In this document: piece after piece, positions 1 to 13,641 of the stretch | Numbering within the stretch: the stretch's first letter is position 1 | Layout: each line of letters opens with the position of its first letter | NCBI RefSeq assembly: GCF_000744705.1 | Contig: NZ_JQML01000001.1 | Coordinates: 9,186,017-9,250,016 of the forward strand | Length of the DNA: 64,000 nucleotides | Direction of reading: 5' to 3' | Source: Streptacidiphilus albus JL83 | GTDB lineage: Bacteria; Actinomycetota; Actinomycetes; Streptomycetales; Streptomycetaceae | Position numbers and translations under genes: made by a program | Notes under the pieces: generated by a model | What the model was told of the DNA's origin: nothing | The model's database searches: none | The model's input: the letters and a program-made list of their open reading frames with translations, nothing else

Positions 1-2
1 CC

Positions 3-3572
<3,570 letters not shown>

Positions 3573-3574
3573 CC

Positions 3575-3653
3575 GCCTCCCGCACCGAACGCCTCCCGCA
3601 CCGACCACTGCTCGCACCGACCACTGCTCGAATCCGACTACTGCTCGAACCGA
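3575..3653 (+). repeat. Degenerate short tandem repeats between the collagen genes
   Basis: Two 14-bp copies of GCCTCCCGCACCGA (3575-3588, 3591-3604) are followed by three 16-17-bp copies with core ACTGCTCG (3605-3620, 3621-3637, 3638-3653). The last unit resembles the stop-codon region of the preceding gene (TACTGCTCGAACTGACCG near 3558-3575). This suggests local slippage expansion of the gene end. The tract lies just before the start of the second collagen gene. Confidence 0.7.
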
Positions 3654-3673
3654 CCGGAGACGGCGACCACCCC

Positions 3674-6600
3674 ATGCGAACGACACGCTCACGCCTCACC
3701 CGCGCCACCCTGCTCGCTGCTGTGCTGGCGAGCGGTCTGTCGCTGCCGGGAATCGTCTGCTGGCCGTTGTACGCCCACGCCGGCAGCGGATCATCCGTCA
3801 GGTACCCACTCTCCAACGGCGACTTCAGCTCGCCCCAGGTGACCCCTGACAACAACAATGCCGTCTCGAACGCCGTTCCACCGGGCTGGTCGACGTCGGT
3901 CGAGGTCTACGCCGAGGCCTTCGCGAAGCGTTCCGACCACCTCCAGGCGATCTCGCTCTCCAACGGCGGCCAGCTCTCCATCAGCACGGTGCTGACGGGC
4001 ATCAGGCAGGGCTCGACCGTCGCGGTGGCCTTCGACGACAGCCCCGACGAGTGGACCGGCTGCTCGAACACCCAGGTCACCACCGGGCAGCCGTTCACCG
4101 TCAGCGGTACCGGTGGTGTGACCACGCCCTTCACCACCCGCAAGGCAACGGCTGTGGGCTCGCCCGCGTGGGGGACCGACAACTACACCTTCACCGCCGG
4201 GGCCGACAACCCGACGCTCACCTTCACCGGGACCGACACCCGCACTCCCGTCGGCTGCGGCGCGCTGATCGCCAACGTCAAGGTGAACCAGAACCCGCAG
4301 CTCGCGGACCTGGCCATCAGCAAGACGCTCAACACCAAGACGCTGAGCCCGGGCAGCCCCGTCTCCTGGACGCTCACCCTGACCAACAACGGTCCTGACG
4401 CGGCCTTCAACGCCGCCCTCCAGGACCGGGTGCCGCCCTCCGTGACCGGTGTCACGACCAGCGCGACCGGTCTGACCTGCACGGTCGGCACCGTGTCGAC
4501 CACGACGGGCACCCCGGTCAGCTGCACTGCGGCCTCGCCCATGGCCAACGGGGCGAGCGCCACGGTGACCATCAGCGGAACCATGGCCTCGACCGCGAAG
4601 ACCCTGCCCAACAACCAGGCCACGGCCAGTGAGACCACCACCGACCCCAACCCGGCCAACAACGGGCCGGTGACGGCCTCGCTGGCCGGTGCCACCTTTG
4701 CCGCACCGGTCACCATGCAGGGTCCGACCGGTCCCACCGGGCCGACCGGTCCCACCGGCGCGAACGGAGCGACCGGTCCCACCGGTGCGGCCGGGGCCAC
4801 CGGGCCCGGCGGAGGCCTCGGCCCGACCGGGCCGACGGGCGCGCAGGGACCGGCGGGTGCGACCGGCGCCACCGGAGCCGCCGGCCCGACCGGTGCCACC
4901 GGGGCCACCGGCGCAACCGGGGCCACCGGCGCGCAGGGCCCGATCGGGGCCTCGGGCGCGACCGGCCCGACCGGCGCGACGGGAGCCGCCGGCGCGACCG
5001 GCGCGACCGGCGTCCAGGGCCCGGCGGGTGGAACGGGCGCGACGGGTGCTGCGGGAGCGGTCGGTGGGACCGGGCCCACCGGCCCGACCGGGGCCGTCGG
5101 TGCGTCGGGTGCCCAGGGGCCGACGGGGGCGACGGGTGCGACGGGTGCCATCGGCCCGCAGGGCGCGGCCGGGGCCACCGGAGCGACCGGCCCGGTCGGT
5201 GCGACGGGTGCGACCGGGGCCGACGGCGGGCCGGGCCCGGCGGGTGCGACCGGGGCCGCCGGCCCCGACGGTCCCGTCGGCGGGGCGGGTGCGACCGGTG
5301 CGGCGGGCGCGAGCGGAGCCACCGGACCTGACGGCCCCGCAGGTGCGACCGGCGCCGCCGGGGCCACCGGCGCCACCGGCCCCGCCGGTGCGACCGGTGC
5401 GAGCGGGGCCGCCGGCCCGCAGGGCGCGACGGGCGCGGCAGGGGAACAGGGCGCGACCGGTGCCGTTGGGGCCACCGGCCCCGACGGCGCGAGTGGTCCG
5501 ACCGGTGCGACGGGTTCCGAGGGTGCGACCGGTGCGCCGGGTGCGACCGGTGCCACCGGTCCGACCGGTGCGGGCGGAGCCACCGGCCCGCAGGGCCAGG
5601 CCGGAGCCACGGGGGCCACCGGCCAGGACGGTCCCGACGGAGCACCGGGTGCGACCGGGGCCACCGGCCCGCAGGGCGCCACCGGGGCTTCCGGAGCCAC
5701 CGGAGCGACCGGCCAGACCGGGGTGCAGGGCGTCACCGGCGCCACTGGGGCCAGCGGCGCGACCGGCGCGACCGGCGACACCGGCGCGCAGGGTCCGGCG
5801 GGTGCGACGGGTGCCACCGGCCTCACCGGGGCGACCGGCCCGGACGGGCCCACCGGCCCGCAGGGCGCGACCGGTCCCACCGGTGCGACAGGAGTGACCG
5901 GTACGACCGGTGCCACCGGCCCGACCGGGTCCGAGGGCGCGCCCGGGGCGACCGGCGCCGACGGAGCCCAGGGCGCGGCCGGTGCCACCGGCCCGCAGGG
6001 CGCGACCGGGGCCACCGGGGCCACCGGCCCGACCGGTCCGCAGGGAGCAGTCGGCGTCACCGGCGCGACGGGTGCGACGGGCGAGACCGGCTCCACGGGC
6101 GCGACCGGTGCGACCGGGGCTGACGGAGCGGCAGGCGCCACCGGTGCGACCGGTCCGGACGGGCCGGCCGGGGCGCTGGGTCCCACCGGTCCGCAGGGCG
6201 ATGCCGGGGCGACCGGTCCCGCAGGGGCCACCGGCCCGGCGGGTGACGCCGGTCCGACCGGCGCGGTCGGCGCCACCGGCGCCGGTGGACCGGCCGGAGC
6301 CACCGGACCTGACGGTGCGACGGGTGCCACCGGCCCGGCCGGAGTCACCGGTCCTGACGGTGCGACCGGAGGGACCGGGGCCACCGGAGCGCAGGGCCCG
6401 GACGGCGCCACCGGCGCCACCGGCCCGACGGGTGCCCAGGGACCCGACGGCGCGACCGGCCCGACGGGTGCGACCGGCGCGACCGGCCCGGAGGGCGTGA
6501 CCGGACCGGTCGGCGCCACCGGAGCGGCCGGTCCCACCGGTGCCCAGGGGGCCACCGGGCCGACCGGCCCGCAAGGTGCGGACGGCTCCGTCGGAGCCAC

Positions 6601-7810
6601 CGGCCCGGCCGGGGCCTCCGGCGCGCAGGGCGCGGCCGGGGCCACCGGCTCGCTCGGCGCGACCGGTGCGACGGGTGCACAGGGAGCTGACGGCCCGACC
6701 GGTGCGACCGGCGCGACGGGCGTGACCGGTCCGCAGGGTGCGACCGGGCCCACCGGCCAGACCGGTGCGACCGGTGCCACCGGTGGCACCGGCGCGCAGG
6801 GAGCGGCAGGCGTCCAGGGTCCGACCGGCCCGCAGGGCGCGGACGGTGCCGTCGGTGGCACCGGTCCGGCCGGGTCCACCGGCCCGCAGGGCGGGGCCGG
6901 GGCCACGGGTCCGGACGGCGCGCCCGGACCGACAGGCGCGCAGGGACCCGAGGGCGCGACCGGCGCGACCGGGGCTGCCGGAGCCGGGGGACCCGCCGGT
7001 GTCACCGGCGCGCAGGGCCCGACGGGCCCGACCGGGGCCGCCGGCCCGCAGGGCGACCAGGGGCCGACAGGCGTGGACGGGCCGACCGGCGCCACCGGAG
7101 CCCAGGGCCCGACCGGAACCACCGGAGCCACCGGCGACGCCGGGGCCACCGGAGCCCAGGGCCCCACCGGACCGGTCGGGGTGACCGGGGCGCAGGGCCC
7201 GACCGGTGCCACCGGCCAGAGCGGGGCCTCCGGCCCCACCGGCGTCACCGGCGCGCAGGGACCGGCGGGCGACCCGGGTCCGACCGGCGCGGCGGGCGCG
7301 ACCGGCGCCACCGGCGCGACGGGTGCGGCGGCCCCGGCCGGCCCGCAGGGTGCGACCGGGGCCACCGGCCCGGCCGGGGCTGCCGGGCCGCAGGGCCCCG
7401 GCGGCGCGACCGGCGGAACCGGCGTGACCGGTGCGACCGGCCCGAAGGGGCCGGCCGGCCCGGCCGGCGGCTCCGGCCCGCGCGGCCCCAAGGGGCCCGG
7501 CGGGCCCAGGGGATCCACCGGCGGGCGCGGCCCGAAGGGGGACACCGGGCCGCGCGGGACCGGCGGCGGCAACGGCCGGACCCGCCACCTGGTCCGGGTC
7601 ACCCGGGCCGGGCTGGTCATCCGTCAGGGAGCCGGGACGGTCTACCGGGCGACCGGGACGCTGGCCAGGGGGAGTTCCGTCCTCGTGGTCTGCAAGGACC
7701 GGGGCGACCAGGACCGCAGCCAGCTCTGGTACCGGCTGGCCGACGGCCGCGGCTGGATCCCGGCGGCCGGCACCACCACCACGGCGGCCATCGGCTGGTG
7801 CGAGCCCTGA
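3674..7810 (+). CDS. Secreted collagen-like protein with anchor-type N-domain, DUF11 and SH3b
   Basis: A 1378-residue protein. The start at 3674 was chosen because it begins a good Sec signal peptide (residues 1 to about 33, RSRLTR then a hydrophobic core ending AHA) and lies after the stop of the previous gene; an in-frame upstream extension would overlap that gene. Order: signal peptide; a beta-rich N-domain (about 38-200, SNGDFSSP...NAVPPGW, resembling choice-of-anchor or DUF642 folds); DUF11 (about 207-335); about 950 residues of Gly-X-Y with frequent GAT, GPT, GAQ and GPQ (350-1300); a basic collagen end (GPRGPKGP); SH3b (about 1304-1378, [10 protein letters not shown]...GRGWIPA). Probably exported and wall-associated. 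A GGAGA 13 nt upstream is a weak ribosome site. A strong hairpin follows the stop. Confidence 0.92.
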   Translation: MRTTRSRLTRATLLAAVLASGLSLPGIVCWPLYAHAGSGSSVRYPLSNGDFSSPQVTPDNNNAVSNAVPPGWSTSVEVYAEAFAKRSDHLQAISLSNGGQLSISTVLTGIRQGSTVAVAFDDSPDEWTGCSNTQVTTGQPFTVSGTGGVTTPFTTRKATAVGSPAWGTDNYTFTAGADNPTLTFTGTDTRTPVGCGALIANVKVNQNPQLADLAISKTLNTKTLSPGSPVSWTLTLTNNGPDAAFNAALQDRVPPSVTGVTTSATGLTCTVGTVSTTTGTPVSCTAASPMANGASATVTISGTMASTAKTLPNNQATASETTTDPNPANNGPVTASLAGATFAAPVTMQGPTGPTGPTGPTGANGATGPTGAAGATGPGGGLGPTGPTGAQGPAGATGATGAAGPTGATGATGATGATGAQGPIGASGATGPTGATGAAGATGATGVQGPAGGTGATGAAGAVGGTGPTGPTGAVGASGAQGPTGATGATGAIGPQGAAGATGATGPVGATGATGADGGPGPAGATGAAGPDGPVGGAGATGAAGASGATGPDGPAGATGAAGATGATGPAGATGASGAAGPQGATGAAGEQGATGAVGATGPDGASGPTGATGSEGATGAPGATGATGPTGAGGATGPQGQAGATGATGQDGPDGAPGATGATGPQGATGASGATGATGQTGVQGVTGATGASGATGATGDTGAQGPAGATGATGLTGATGPDGPTGPQGATGPTGATGVTGTTGATGPTGSEGAPGATGADGAQGAAGATGPQGATGATGATGPTGPQGAVGVTGATGATGETGSTGATGATGADGAAGATGATGPDGPAGALGPTGPQGDAGATGPAGATGPAGDAGPTGAVGATGAGGPAGATGPDGATGATGPAGVTGPDGATGGTGATGAQGPDGATGATGPTGAQGPDGATGPTGATGATGPEGVTGPVGATGAAGPTGAQGATGPTGPQGADGSVGATGPAGASGAQGAAGATGSLGATGATGAQGADGPTGATGATGVTGPQGATGPTGQTGATGATGGTGAQGAAGVQGPTGPQGADGAVGGTGPAGSTGPQGGAGATGPDGAPGPTGAQGPEGATGATGAAGAGGPAGVTGAQGPTGPTGAAGPQGDQGPTGVDGPTGATGAQGPTGTTGATGDAGATGAQGPTGPVGVTGAQGPTGATGQSGASGPTGVTGAQGPAGDPGPTGAAGATGATGATGAAAPAGPQGATGATGPAGAAGPQGPGGATGGTGVTGATGPKGPAGPAGGSGPRGPKGPGGPRGSTGGRGPKGDTGPRGTGGGNGRTRHLVRVTRAGLVIRQGAGTVYRATGTLARGSSVLVVCKDRGDQDRSQLWYRLADGRGWIPAAGTTTTAAIGWCEP
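4718..7580 (+). repeat. Collagen-coding Gly-X-Y repeat tract, second copy
   Basis: About 950 consecutive Gly-X-Y triplets, same style as the first tract but richer in GAQ/GPQ triplets. The low complexity and 9-nt period invite recombination with the first tract 1.4 kb upstream and can mislead assemblies. Confidence 0.9.
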
Positions 7811-7820
7811 CCCGGACCAC

Positions 7821-7859
7821 CGCACCGCGGCCTCCGGCCCGTACGGAGGTCGCGGTGCG
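7821..7859. terminator. Bidirectional hairpin terminator
   Basis: A 16-bp stem (7821-7836 with 7844-7859, one G-T pair) with a 7-nt loop, between the convergent collagen and GNAT genes. There is no T-tract, as is common in high-GC actinomycetes. Confidence 0.8.
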
Positions 7860-7895
7860 GTGACCGTGCAGCGGCGGCGCGGTACTGCTCCGGCG

Positions 7896-8534
7896 TCAGG
7901 GCCGGTAGATGCACTCCGCGATGGTCGAGTGCTTCTTCCAACCCAGGGTCTCGTACAGCGCGCGGCCGGCCTCCGTCGCGCCCAGAGTGCCCACGGTCGC
8001 GCCGTGTTCCAGGGCCCGGTTGGAGAGGGAGCGCATCACGAAGCCGCCCAGCCCCTTGCGTCGGTGACTCCCTGCGGTAGCCACCCGGTCCACCACCGCG
8101 GTCCCGCCGAGTACCGCCAGCTGCCCCTGGGCCGCAGGAGCGCCCGCCGCATCCAGCACGCGGACGTGCACGACCGCGCCGACGGTCTCAACAGTGGTGG
8201 TGTATCCCTCGGGTGTGACCAGGTGGGTGGCTGTCAGGTCGACGGCCATCAGGTGGCCGGTCTCCTCCCAGGCCACCACCCATCCCGGCGAGAGCCAGTG
8301 CTCGACGTCCTCGGGCTCCGCAGGCATCTTCATCCAGGTTCGTGGCGCCGTCACCGAGGCGGCCGCGCTGCGGACCAACGACTCATCGGTGACGGGCAGG
8401 ACATGGCGCCCCACTTCGGCGGGGTTGTCGGCCACCTCGATGTAGAGCCCCCAGGGTTGCTCGACCGGTGGGGGCGTGCGCCGGGACACTGCCCAGCCCG
8501 CCGCCCATGTCCTGACCGTGTCCGCAAGCATCAT
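7896..8534 (-). CDS. GNAT-family N-acetyltransferase
   Basis: A 212-residue protein whose C-terminal half carries the GNAT acetyl-CoA-binding signature (VATAGSHRRKGLGGFVMRSL region, R-R-x-G-x-G pyrophosphate loop) followed by the typical ATEAGRALYETLGW segment. The N-terminal half is less conserved, as in the two-lobed GNAT proteins of actinomycetes. It should transfer acetyl from acetyl-CoA to an unknown amine. It stands alone, convergent to the collagen gene and about 100 bp from the EamA gene. Substrate cannot be inferred. Confidence 0.85.
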   Translation of the reverse strand: MMLADTVRTWAAGWAVSRRTPPPVEQPWGLYIEVADNPAEVGRHVLPVTDESLVRSAAASVTAPRTWMKMPAEPEDVEHWLSPGWVVAWEETGHLMAVDLTATHLVTPEGYTTTVETVGAVVHVRVLDAAGAPAAQGQLAVLGGTAVVDRVATAGSHRRKGLGGFVMRSLSNRALEHGATVGTLGATEAGRALYETLGWKKHSTIAECIYRP

Positions 8535-8637
8535 GTCCTCCCCAACAGTGGCGCAGGCTAGTGGTAATGATTGCAGTGCAGCATTGAACCTTACACCCTG
8601 GCTCTGTGGGTTCAGGCGGGTCTCTCCTGACGAGGTG

Positions 8638-9561
8638 TCACGGCCCTTGTCCGGGAGCGACTGCGTGCGGTGGTGCGGCGGCCAGCACGGACACGGTGTT
8701 GGCCGCCACGATGGCGGTGATGGCGGCCCACTCGACCCTTCCCAGCGCCTGGCCGAGGACGACCAGGCCGGTCAGCGCGGCCAGCACCGGGTTGACGCTC
8801 ATGAACAGGCCGAAGAACCTGGCCGGGACGCGGCGCAGCGCCAACAGGTCCGCGAGGAACGGAAGCGCCGAGGACAGGACGCCCGCCGTGGCCGCGTGCG
8901 CCAGGGCGTCGGGGGACGGCGCGCGGTGGACGAACAGGACGAGCCCGACGGGTAGGTACAGCAGGCCGGAGACGACCGCGGCTGCGGCCGGCCCCTGGGC
9001 GCCCGGTACTCGGGTGCCGACCGTGCCGTTGAGCAGGATGTACAGCGCCCAGCACACCGCGGCCAGCAGGCCCGACCCGATCCCGACGTAGTCCGTGGAG
9101 GGCTGCGGGCGTGCCAGCACCACCGCGGCCGCCCCGGCGGCCAGCGCGCAGACCAGGTCCACCCTGCGCCGGGACGCCGCCAGAGCCACGGACAGCGGGC
9201 CCAGGAACTCCAGTGTGACGGCCAGGCCCAGCCCGATCCGGTCGATCGCGGTGTAGAGCGACAGGTTCATCGTGGCGAACACCGCGGCGAGTGCCAGCAC
9301 CGGGCGCCACTGCGCCCAGGTGAAGGACCGCAGCCTCGGCCGTCCCGCCGCCGCCAGTACCGCGGCGGCCACCCACTGCCGGACCGCCACCACACCCGCC
9401 GGCCCGATCATCGGAAACGCCTGGGCCGCGACGGCCGCACCGACCTGGTTCGACAGCCCGCTGCCGAACATCATCGCCATCCCCACCAGCCGGCCGGAGG
9501 AAGCGCTCGCGTCCCCCGGGACGGCGTCACCGATCCGCGGTTCCTGAACCTGCGTCGTCAT
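8638..9561 (-). CDS. EamA/RhaT-family drug-metabolite transporter
   Basis: About 307 residues with roughly ten hydrophobic segments in two repeats, the EamA arrangement, including the second-repeat features RRVPARFFGLFMSVNPVLAAL and LGQALG. Probably an inner-membrane exporter of amino acids or small metabolites (RhtA-like). The start ATG at 9561 was preferred over ATG 9573 and a longer frame that would run into the LysR gene; the ribosome site is weak for all. It is divergent from the LysR regulator, 69 bp away, so the pair is likely a regulator and its target exporter. Confidence 0.85.
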   Translation of the reverse strand: MTTQVQEPRIGDAVPGDASASSGRLVGMAMMFGSGLSNQVGAAVAAQAFPMIGPAGVVAVRQWVAAAVLAAAGRPRLRSFTWAQWRPVLALAAVFATMNLSLYTAIDRIGLGLAVTLEFLGPLSVALAASRRRVDLVCALAAGAAAVVLARPQPSTDYVGIGSGLLAAVCWALYILLNGTVGTRVPGAQGPAAAAVVSGLLYLPVGLVLFVHRAPSPDALAHAATAGVLSSALPFLADLLALRRVPARFFGLFMSVNPVLAALTGLVVLGQALGRVEWAAITAIVAANTVSVLAAAPPHAVAPGQGP

Positions 9562-9586
9562 GCGACCGAGCATCCGCCCGGCCCAC

Positions 9587-9601
9587 GCATTCGCAAAATG
9601 C
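9587..9601. promoter_or_regulatory. Candidate LysR operator between divergent genes
   Basis: GCAT-N7-ATGC inverted repeat containing a T-N11-A core, the general form of LysR-type sites, centred in the 69-bp gap between the EamA and LysR starts. Short arms make this a modest prediction. Confidence 0.4.
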
Positions 9602-9630
9602 ATGGACGGTGTCATCTATACGCTGGAGTC

Positions 9631-10488
9631 ATGGATATGGAGCTCCGGCACCTGCGCTGCCTGGTCGCGATCGTCGACAACGGCAGCTTCACCGACGCCG
9701 CCGCCGAACTCGGCCTCTCCCAGGCCGCCGTCTCCCGCACCCTGCTGGGTCTGGAGAGCATCCTCGGCGTCCGGCTGCTGCACCGGACCAGCCGGACGGT
9801 CACCCCGACCACCGCAGGCGTTCAGGTCCTCGCCCGGGCCCGGCACCTCCTCGCCGAGGCCGACGCCCTGATCCGCGAAGCAGCCACCGGCCACACCCGG
9901 CTCACGATCGGCCATGCCTGGTCGGCCATGGGCCGTCACACCGCCGAGTTCCAACGCCGTTGGGCCGACCGCTACCCCGACGTCGAGCTCCGCCTGATTC
10001 GCGCCAACACCCCCACCGGCGGCCTCGCCGAAGGACTGTGCGACCTCGCCGTCGTCCGCACCGCCGTCGACACCCGCCGCTACGCCCATGCCCTGGTCGG
10101 ACACGAGCGCCGGTACTGCGCCATGGCCGGCGACGACCCCTGGGCCCGCCGCCGGACCGTCGCCCTGGACGACATCCGCGAACGCACCCTGGTCGTGGAC
10201 CGGCGCACCGGCACGACCACCGTGGATCTGTGGCCAGAGGACGCCCGCCCCGCACTTGAACACACCCGGGACATCGACGACTGGCTCGCGGCGATCGCCA
10301 CCGGCCGCTGCGTCGGCGTCACCCCGGAGGGCACGGTGGCCCAGTACCGGCGCGACGGCATCAGCTACCGGCGGGTGCGTGACGCAGCGCTGGTTCCCGT
10401 CCACGTCATCTGGCGCCAGCACGACCCCCACCCCGCCACCCACGCGGCCGTGGCGCTCCTGGCCGATCTCTACCGCGACCGTCCGTAG
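9631..10488 (+). CDS. LysR-family transcriptional regulator
   Basis: 285 residues. An N-terminal winged helix-turn-helix (residues 1-60, MELRHLRCLVAIVDNGSF then AAAELGLSQAAVSRTL) is followed by a LysR substrate-binding domain (about 88-285). The start at 9631 begins right before the conserved MELRHL; ATG 9637 is an alternative. GGAG lies just upstream. LysR proteins bind a small co-inducer and usually control a divergent gene, here the EamA transporter. Confidence 0.92.
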   Translation: MDMELRHLRCLVAIVDNGSFTDAAAELGLSQAAVSRTLLGLESILGVRLLHRTSRTVTPTTAGVQVLARARHLLAEADALIREAATGHTRLTIGHAWSAMGRHTAEFQRRWADRYPDVELRLIRANTPTGGLAEGLCDLAVVRTAVDTRRYAHALVGHERRYCAMAGDDPWARRRTVALDDIRERTLVVDRRTGTTTVDLWPEDARPALEHTRDIDDWLAAIATGRCVGVTPEGTVAQYRRDGISYRRVRDAALVPVHVIWRQHDPHPATHAAVALLADLYRDRP

Positions 10489-10526
10489 CCGGGCAGCCTG
10501 CGCGCAAGCCGCCCGGCCGTGTCGGC

Positions 10527-10555
10527 CCTGCCCCCGGGGGGAGGGGAGGGGCAGG
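10527..10555. terminator. Possible terminator hairpin
   Basis: CCTGCCCC pairs with GGGGCAGG (8-bp stem, 13-nt G-rich loop) between the convergent LysR and GDT1 genes. Modest support. Confidence 0.4.
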
Positions 10556-10650
10556 ACCGGCTGCGTGGCCGCGGCGACGGATACCGCTACTACCAGCCTG
10601 CCCGGACCCCGTCGCGGCTCTGCGACGCCATCCCCCCGTGGCCCGCTGGT

Positions 10651-11238
10651 TCAGCCGACGATGGCCTCGACGATGCTGAACCCGGCCAGGACCAGCATCA
10701 GGGCCGCGGCGATGCGGCTGATCCAGACCATGGGCACGTGCTTGAGGAGGGTCTTGCCGCCGACGATCGCCAGGGCGCCGACCGCCCACAGGCCCAGGAC
10801 CGCGCCCAGTCCCACCGCGAGCGGGTCGTGGTACCGGGCGGCGAGGTTGGCGGTCATGATCTGGGTCAGGTCGCCGAACTCGGCTACCAGCACGACCAGG
10901 AAGCTGGTGCCTGCGACCTTGCGGAAGCTCGGGGCGGAGGGCTCGCGGCCGGGCTCGTGCTCCTCCTCGCCGTCGTCCTTGTGGAACAGCAGCATCCCGG
11001 CGCCGAGCAGGAACAGGGCGCCGACGATGGCCTGGAGCAGGCGGTGCGGCAGCAGGGTGAGCAGGCTGCCCGCGGCGACGGCGAGCACGACATGGACCGC
11101 GAACGCGGCGGCGACACCGGCGAAGACGTAGCTGCCCCGGTAGCGGGTGCCCAGCATCAAGCTGGCCAACGCGGTCTTGTCTGGCAGTTCGGCCAAGAAA
11201 ATGACGCCGAAGGTGATGGCGGCGATGGTCAGACTCAC
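10651..11238 (-). CDS. GDT1/TMEM165-family (UPF0016) cation exporter, probably Mn2+
   Basis: 195 residues, six predicted membrane segments in two repeats, each carrying the family signature: FLAELPDKT near residue 17 and AEFGDLTQ near the middle, joined by an acidic cytoplasmic loop (KDDGEEEHE). UPF0016 proteins export Mn2+ (and Ca2+ in eukaryotes). GTG at 11238 was chosen because it begins right before the first membrane segment, has AAGGA 11 nt upstream, and leaves the riboswitch untranslated; a longer in-frame extension would translate the riboswitch. The Mn2+ riboswitch in its leader strongly supports a manganese-detoxification role. Confidence 0.9.
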   Translation of the reverse strand: MSLTIAAITFGVIFLAELPDKTALASLMLGTRYRGSYVFAGVAAAFAVHVVLAVAAGSLLTLLPHRLLQAIVGALFLLGAGMLLFHKDDGEEEHEPGREPSAPSFRKVAGTSFLVVLVAEFGDLTQIMTANLAARYHDPLAVGLGAVLGLWAVGALAIVGGKTLLKHVPMVWISRIAAALMLVLAGFSIVEAIVG

Positions 11239-11324
11239 GGCAGGAATCGTCCTTGATCGGTCGGGTGCCCCCGCACCGATCAGTCCCTTGTTTTCGGGCA
11301 CGCCTCGGCACGGCAGCGATGGAC

Positions 11325-11455
11325 ACTGCTGGCCGAAGGTCTCACCGGCACTCCGGCGCTCCACCTGAACGGCTCGCGCGCAGTGCCCCGGGCGCCGGGC
11401 CCGCATCGCTGCGCGCCGGTATGTCGACGTTCCGGTAGGGGGCTACTCCCCTTCG
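11325..11455 (-). promoter_or_regulatory. yybP-ykoY manganese riboswitch
   Basis: Read on the minus strand, the leader of the UPF0016 gene begins with CGAAGGGGAGTAGCCCCC (conserved GGGGAGUAGC element), followed by GTCGACATACC (the L3-type ACAUAC element), a variable GC hairpin, and the closing GGTGAGACCTTCGGCC. The 5' CGAAGG pairs with the 3' CCTTCG to close P1. These are the hallmark elements of the yybP-ykoY class, which binds Mn2+ and typically sits upstream of UPF0016, MntP or P-type ATPase genes. About 85 nt separate it from the GTG start. Confidence 0.85.
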
Positions 11456-11937
11456 ATCCGCACCAGCTTACCGGAGCCTGGGCCGAGCACCGTCCAGCAC
11501 GAGCCGGACCCCGGGGACAATCCGTCCGGGCTTCGCTCCTTTCGGGGCGACTGCCCGGGAAAGACCCGGTCCGGCCGTGCGACCGGAAACGCGGGCGGGA
11601 AGATTTCGGGCGTATCCCCACGCATGGCGTGCAAGGCCCCGGTTTGACGCGAAGAAAACATGTCAGCATGCGCACAGACGACTCCCAGTAATATCCGGCA
11701 CCATTCGAGTCACCGGGTTCCGGCAGAGCGATGCGATTCACATCGCCCGACGGCAACCGCCACCGCGCCATTGACGTCTTCCGTCCGACTGCTGGCATAC
11801 TGCAGGATCCGTCAGCCCCTGGAGCAGGTCGGATGCGTTGTCCCGGTGGAGCGGACGGCCGCATCTGTGGATCCGCCCCGGTCATGGCTGACGGTCGACA
11901 AGGAGTAGCTGAACGTGTCCGGATATCGGAGGGGCGC
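11456..11937. other. Divergent intergenic region, GDT1 riboswitch to LCP gene
   Basis: No gene recognised. It should hold the promoter for the riboswitch transcript (minus) and that of the LCP gene (plus). A TTGACG at 11771 with CATACT at 11796 (19-nt spacer) is a possible but imperfect plus-strand promoter. Confidence 0.4.
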
Positions 11938-13584
11938 ATGAGTGGGAAACGAGCCGCAGGGGCGGTCCGCCCGCCGGTCGCGCCTGAGAACTCCCTCACC
12001 GGGCAGCTCACCCGGGCCGAAATACGCAGGTCCCAAAAGCGGGGTCGTAAGCGGGCCTTGAAAGTCGTGGGCATCAGTACCGCGGCGCTACTGGTCGTCT
12101 GCGGTGGCGGAGCCGGATACCTGTACTTCCATCTGGCCGGGAATATCAAGTCGGCCAAGCTGTACACGGGGAACCAGGCCGCCGCCGTGGGGGTGGAGAA
12201 GGCGGACGCCCTCGGCCGGAAGCCCTACAACCTGCTGCTGATCGGTTCCGACACCCGTGACACGGCCGCCGACTGCGCGGCCGGCGGGGACTGCGCGAAC
12301 GGCGGGACCGGGGCCAACGCCGACGTGGAGATGGTGGTCCACCTCTCCGCCGACCGCAGCAACATCACCGTGATGAGCATTCCGCGCGACCTGATGACCA
12401 ACCTCCCGGCCTGTACCGACCCCACCACCGGAACGAGCGTCGGCGCCCGCTACGGCCAGATCAACTCCAGCCTCCAGCAGGGCCCCTCCTGCACGGCCGA
12501 GGCGGTGCACCACCTCACCGGCATAACCATCGACGACTTCGCCATGGTCGACTTCGGCGGCGTGGAGTCCATGTCCAACGCCCTGGGCGGCGTGAACGTC
12601 TGCGTCAGCAGCAACATGTACGACCTCAACTCCGGACTGAAGCTCACGGCCGGCACGCACAGCCTGGAGGGCAAGGCCGCGTTGGAGTTCCTGCGCACCC
12701 GCGACTCCTTCGGCGACGGCAGCGACAACGTCGGCCGCACCACGGCCACGCACATCTTCTTCACCGACATGATCAACAAGTTGAAGAGCGGCGGGACCCT
12801 CTCCAACCCGATGGCCCTGCTGAGCATCGCCAACGCGGCCACCAAGGCACTCACGGTCAGCCCGAACATCGACAGCCCGGTCAAGCTGGTCGAGATGGCG
12901 CAGGACATGAACAAGGTCGCCACCAACCGGATCACCTTCACCACCATGCAGAACGTGGCGGACCCCGAGAACAGCTCGCGGGTCCTCATCGGCCCCGGGG
13001 CGCAGACCCTGTTCAACGCCATCGCCAACGACCAGTCCCTGACCAGCCCGAGCGGCTCGGCGGCCGCCGCCGCCCGCAGCACGACAGCGACCGCCACCGC
13101 CGCCCCGACGCCCTCGGTGCCGGTGTCCGGCATCACCGTGAGCGTCTACAACGGCACCGAGGTCAACGGCTGGTCCGACGTCATCGCCCAGCAACTGGTC
13201 GCCGACGGATTCGACTCCGCCACGGCCGGATACCCCGACTCCGCGTCCCCGGCCACCACCACGCTGACCTACGGACCGGGCCAGGCCGCACAGGCGCAGA
13301 CCACGGCCAAGACCCTCGGCCTGCCCGCGACGGCGCTGAAGCAGGGCGCCACGGCAGGCCTGAAGCTCGTCCTGGGGGCCGACTGGACCAGCGGGAAGTC
13401 CTTCCCCAACTCCAAGCCCGTGGCGCCCCCGGTGAACACGGCCGTCGCTCTGGCCAGCGCCTACGCCCAGAACGGCGCCGCGAACAACGAGTGCGTCCAG
13501 GTCAGCAAGGACTACACGCAACCGGGCGCCACCCCCGCGATGGAGTTCGCCGAGCACCCGAACGTACCGAACTCGGCTCCCTAG
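11938..13584 (+). CDS. LytR-CpsA-Psr (LCP) cell-wall glycopolymer ligase with LytR_C domain
   Basis: 548 residues. Basic cytoplasmic N-terminus, one membrane anchor (about 41-64), LCP catalytic domain (about 95-265: NLLLIGSDTRD, DVEMVVHLSADRSNITVMSIPRDL, YGQINSS, LEFLRTRDS), an Ala/Thr/Pro linker, then a LytR_C domain (about 400-480, VSVYNGTEVNGWSD). LCP enzymes move teichoic acid, arabinogalactan-like or capsular polymers from lipid carriers to peptidoglycan outside the membrane; the conserved Arg and Asp residues bind the pyrophosphate lipid. The start at 11938 was chosen for GGAGGGG four nt upstream. A perfect hairpin follows the gene. Confidence 0.92.
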   Translation: MSGKRAAGAVRPPVAPENSLTGQLTRAEIRRSQKRGRKRALKVVGISTAALLVVCGGGAGYLYFHLAGNIKSAKLYTGNQAAAVGVEKADALGRKPYNLLLIGSDTRDTAADCAAGGDCANGGTGANADVEMVVHLSADRSNITVMSIPRDLMTNLPACTDPTTGTSVGARYGQINSSLQQGPSCTAEAVHHLTGITIDDFAMVDFGGVESMSNALGGVNVCVSSNMYDLNSGLKLTAGTHSLEGKAALEFLRTRDSFGDGSDNVGRTTATHIFFTDMINKLKSGGTLSNPMALLSIANAATKALTVSPNIDSPVKLVEMAQDMNKVATNRITFTTMQNVADPENSSRVLIGPGAQTLFNAIANDQSLTSPSGSAAAAARSTTATATAAPTPSVPVSGITVSVYNGTEVNGWSDVIAQQLVADGFDSATAGYPDSASPATTTLTYGPGQAAQAQTTAKTLGLPATALKQGATAGLKLVLGADWTSGKSFPNSKPVAPPVNTAVALASAYAQNGAANNECVQVSKDYTQPGATPAMEFAEHPNVPNSAP

Positions 13585-13641
13585 CACCGGACCCGCGCGC
13601 TCCCCGAGCGCCGCCTCCGACGCCCCGCCCAGCCTGGGCTC

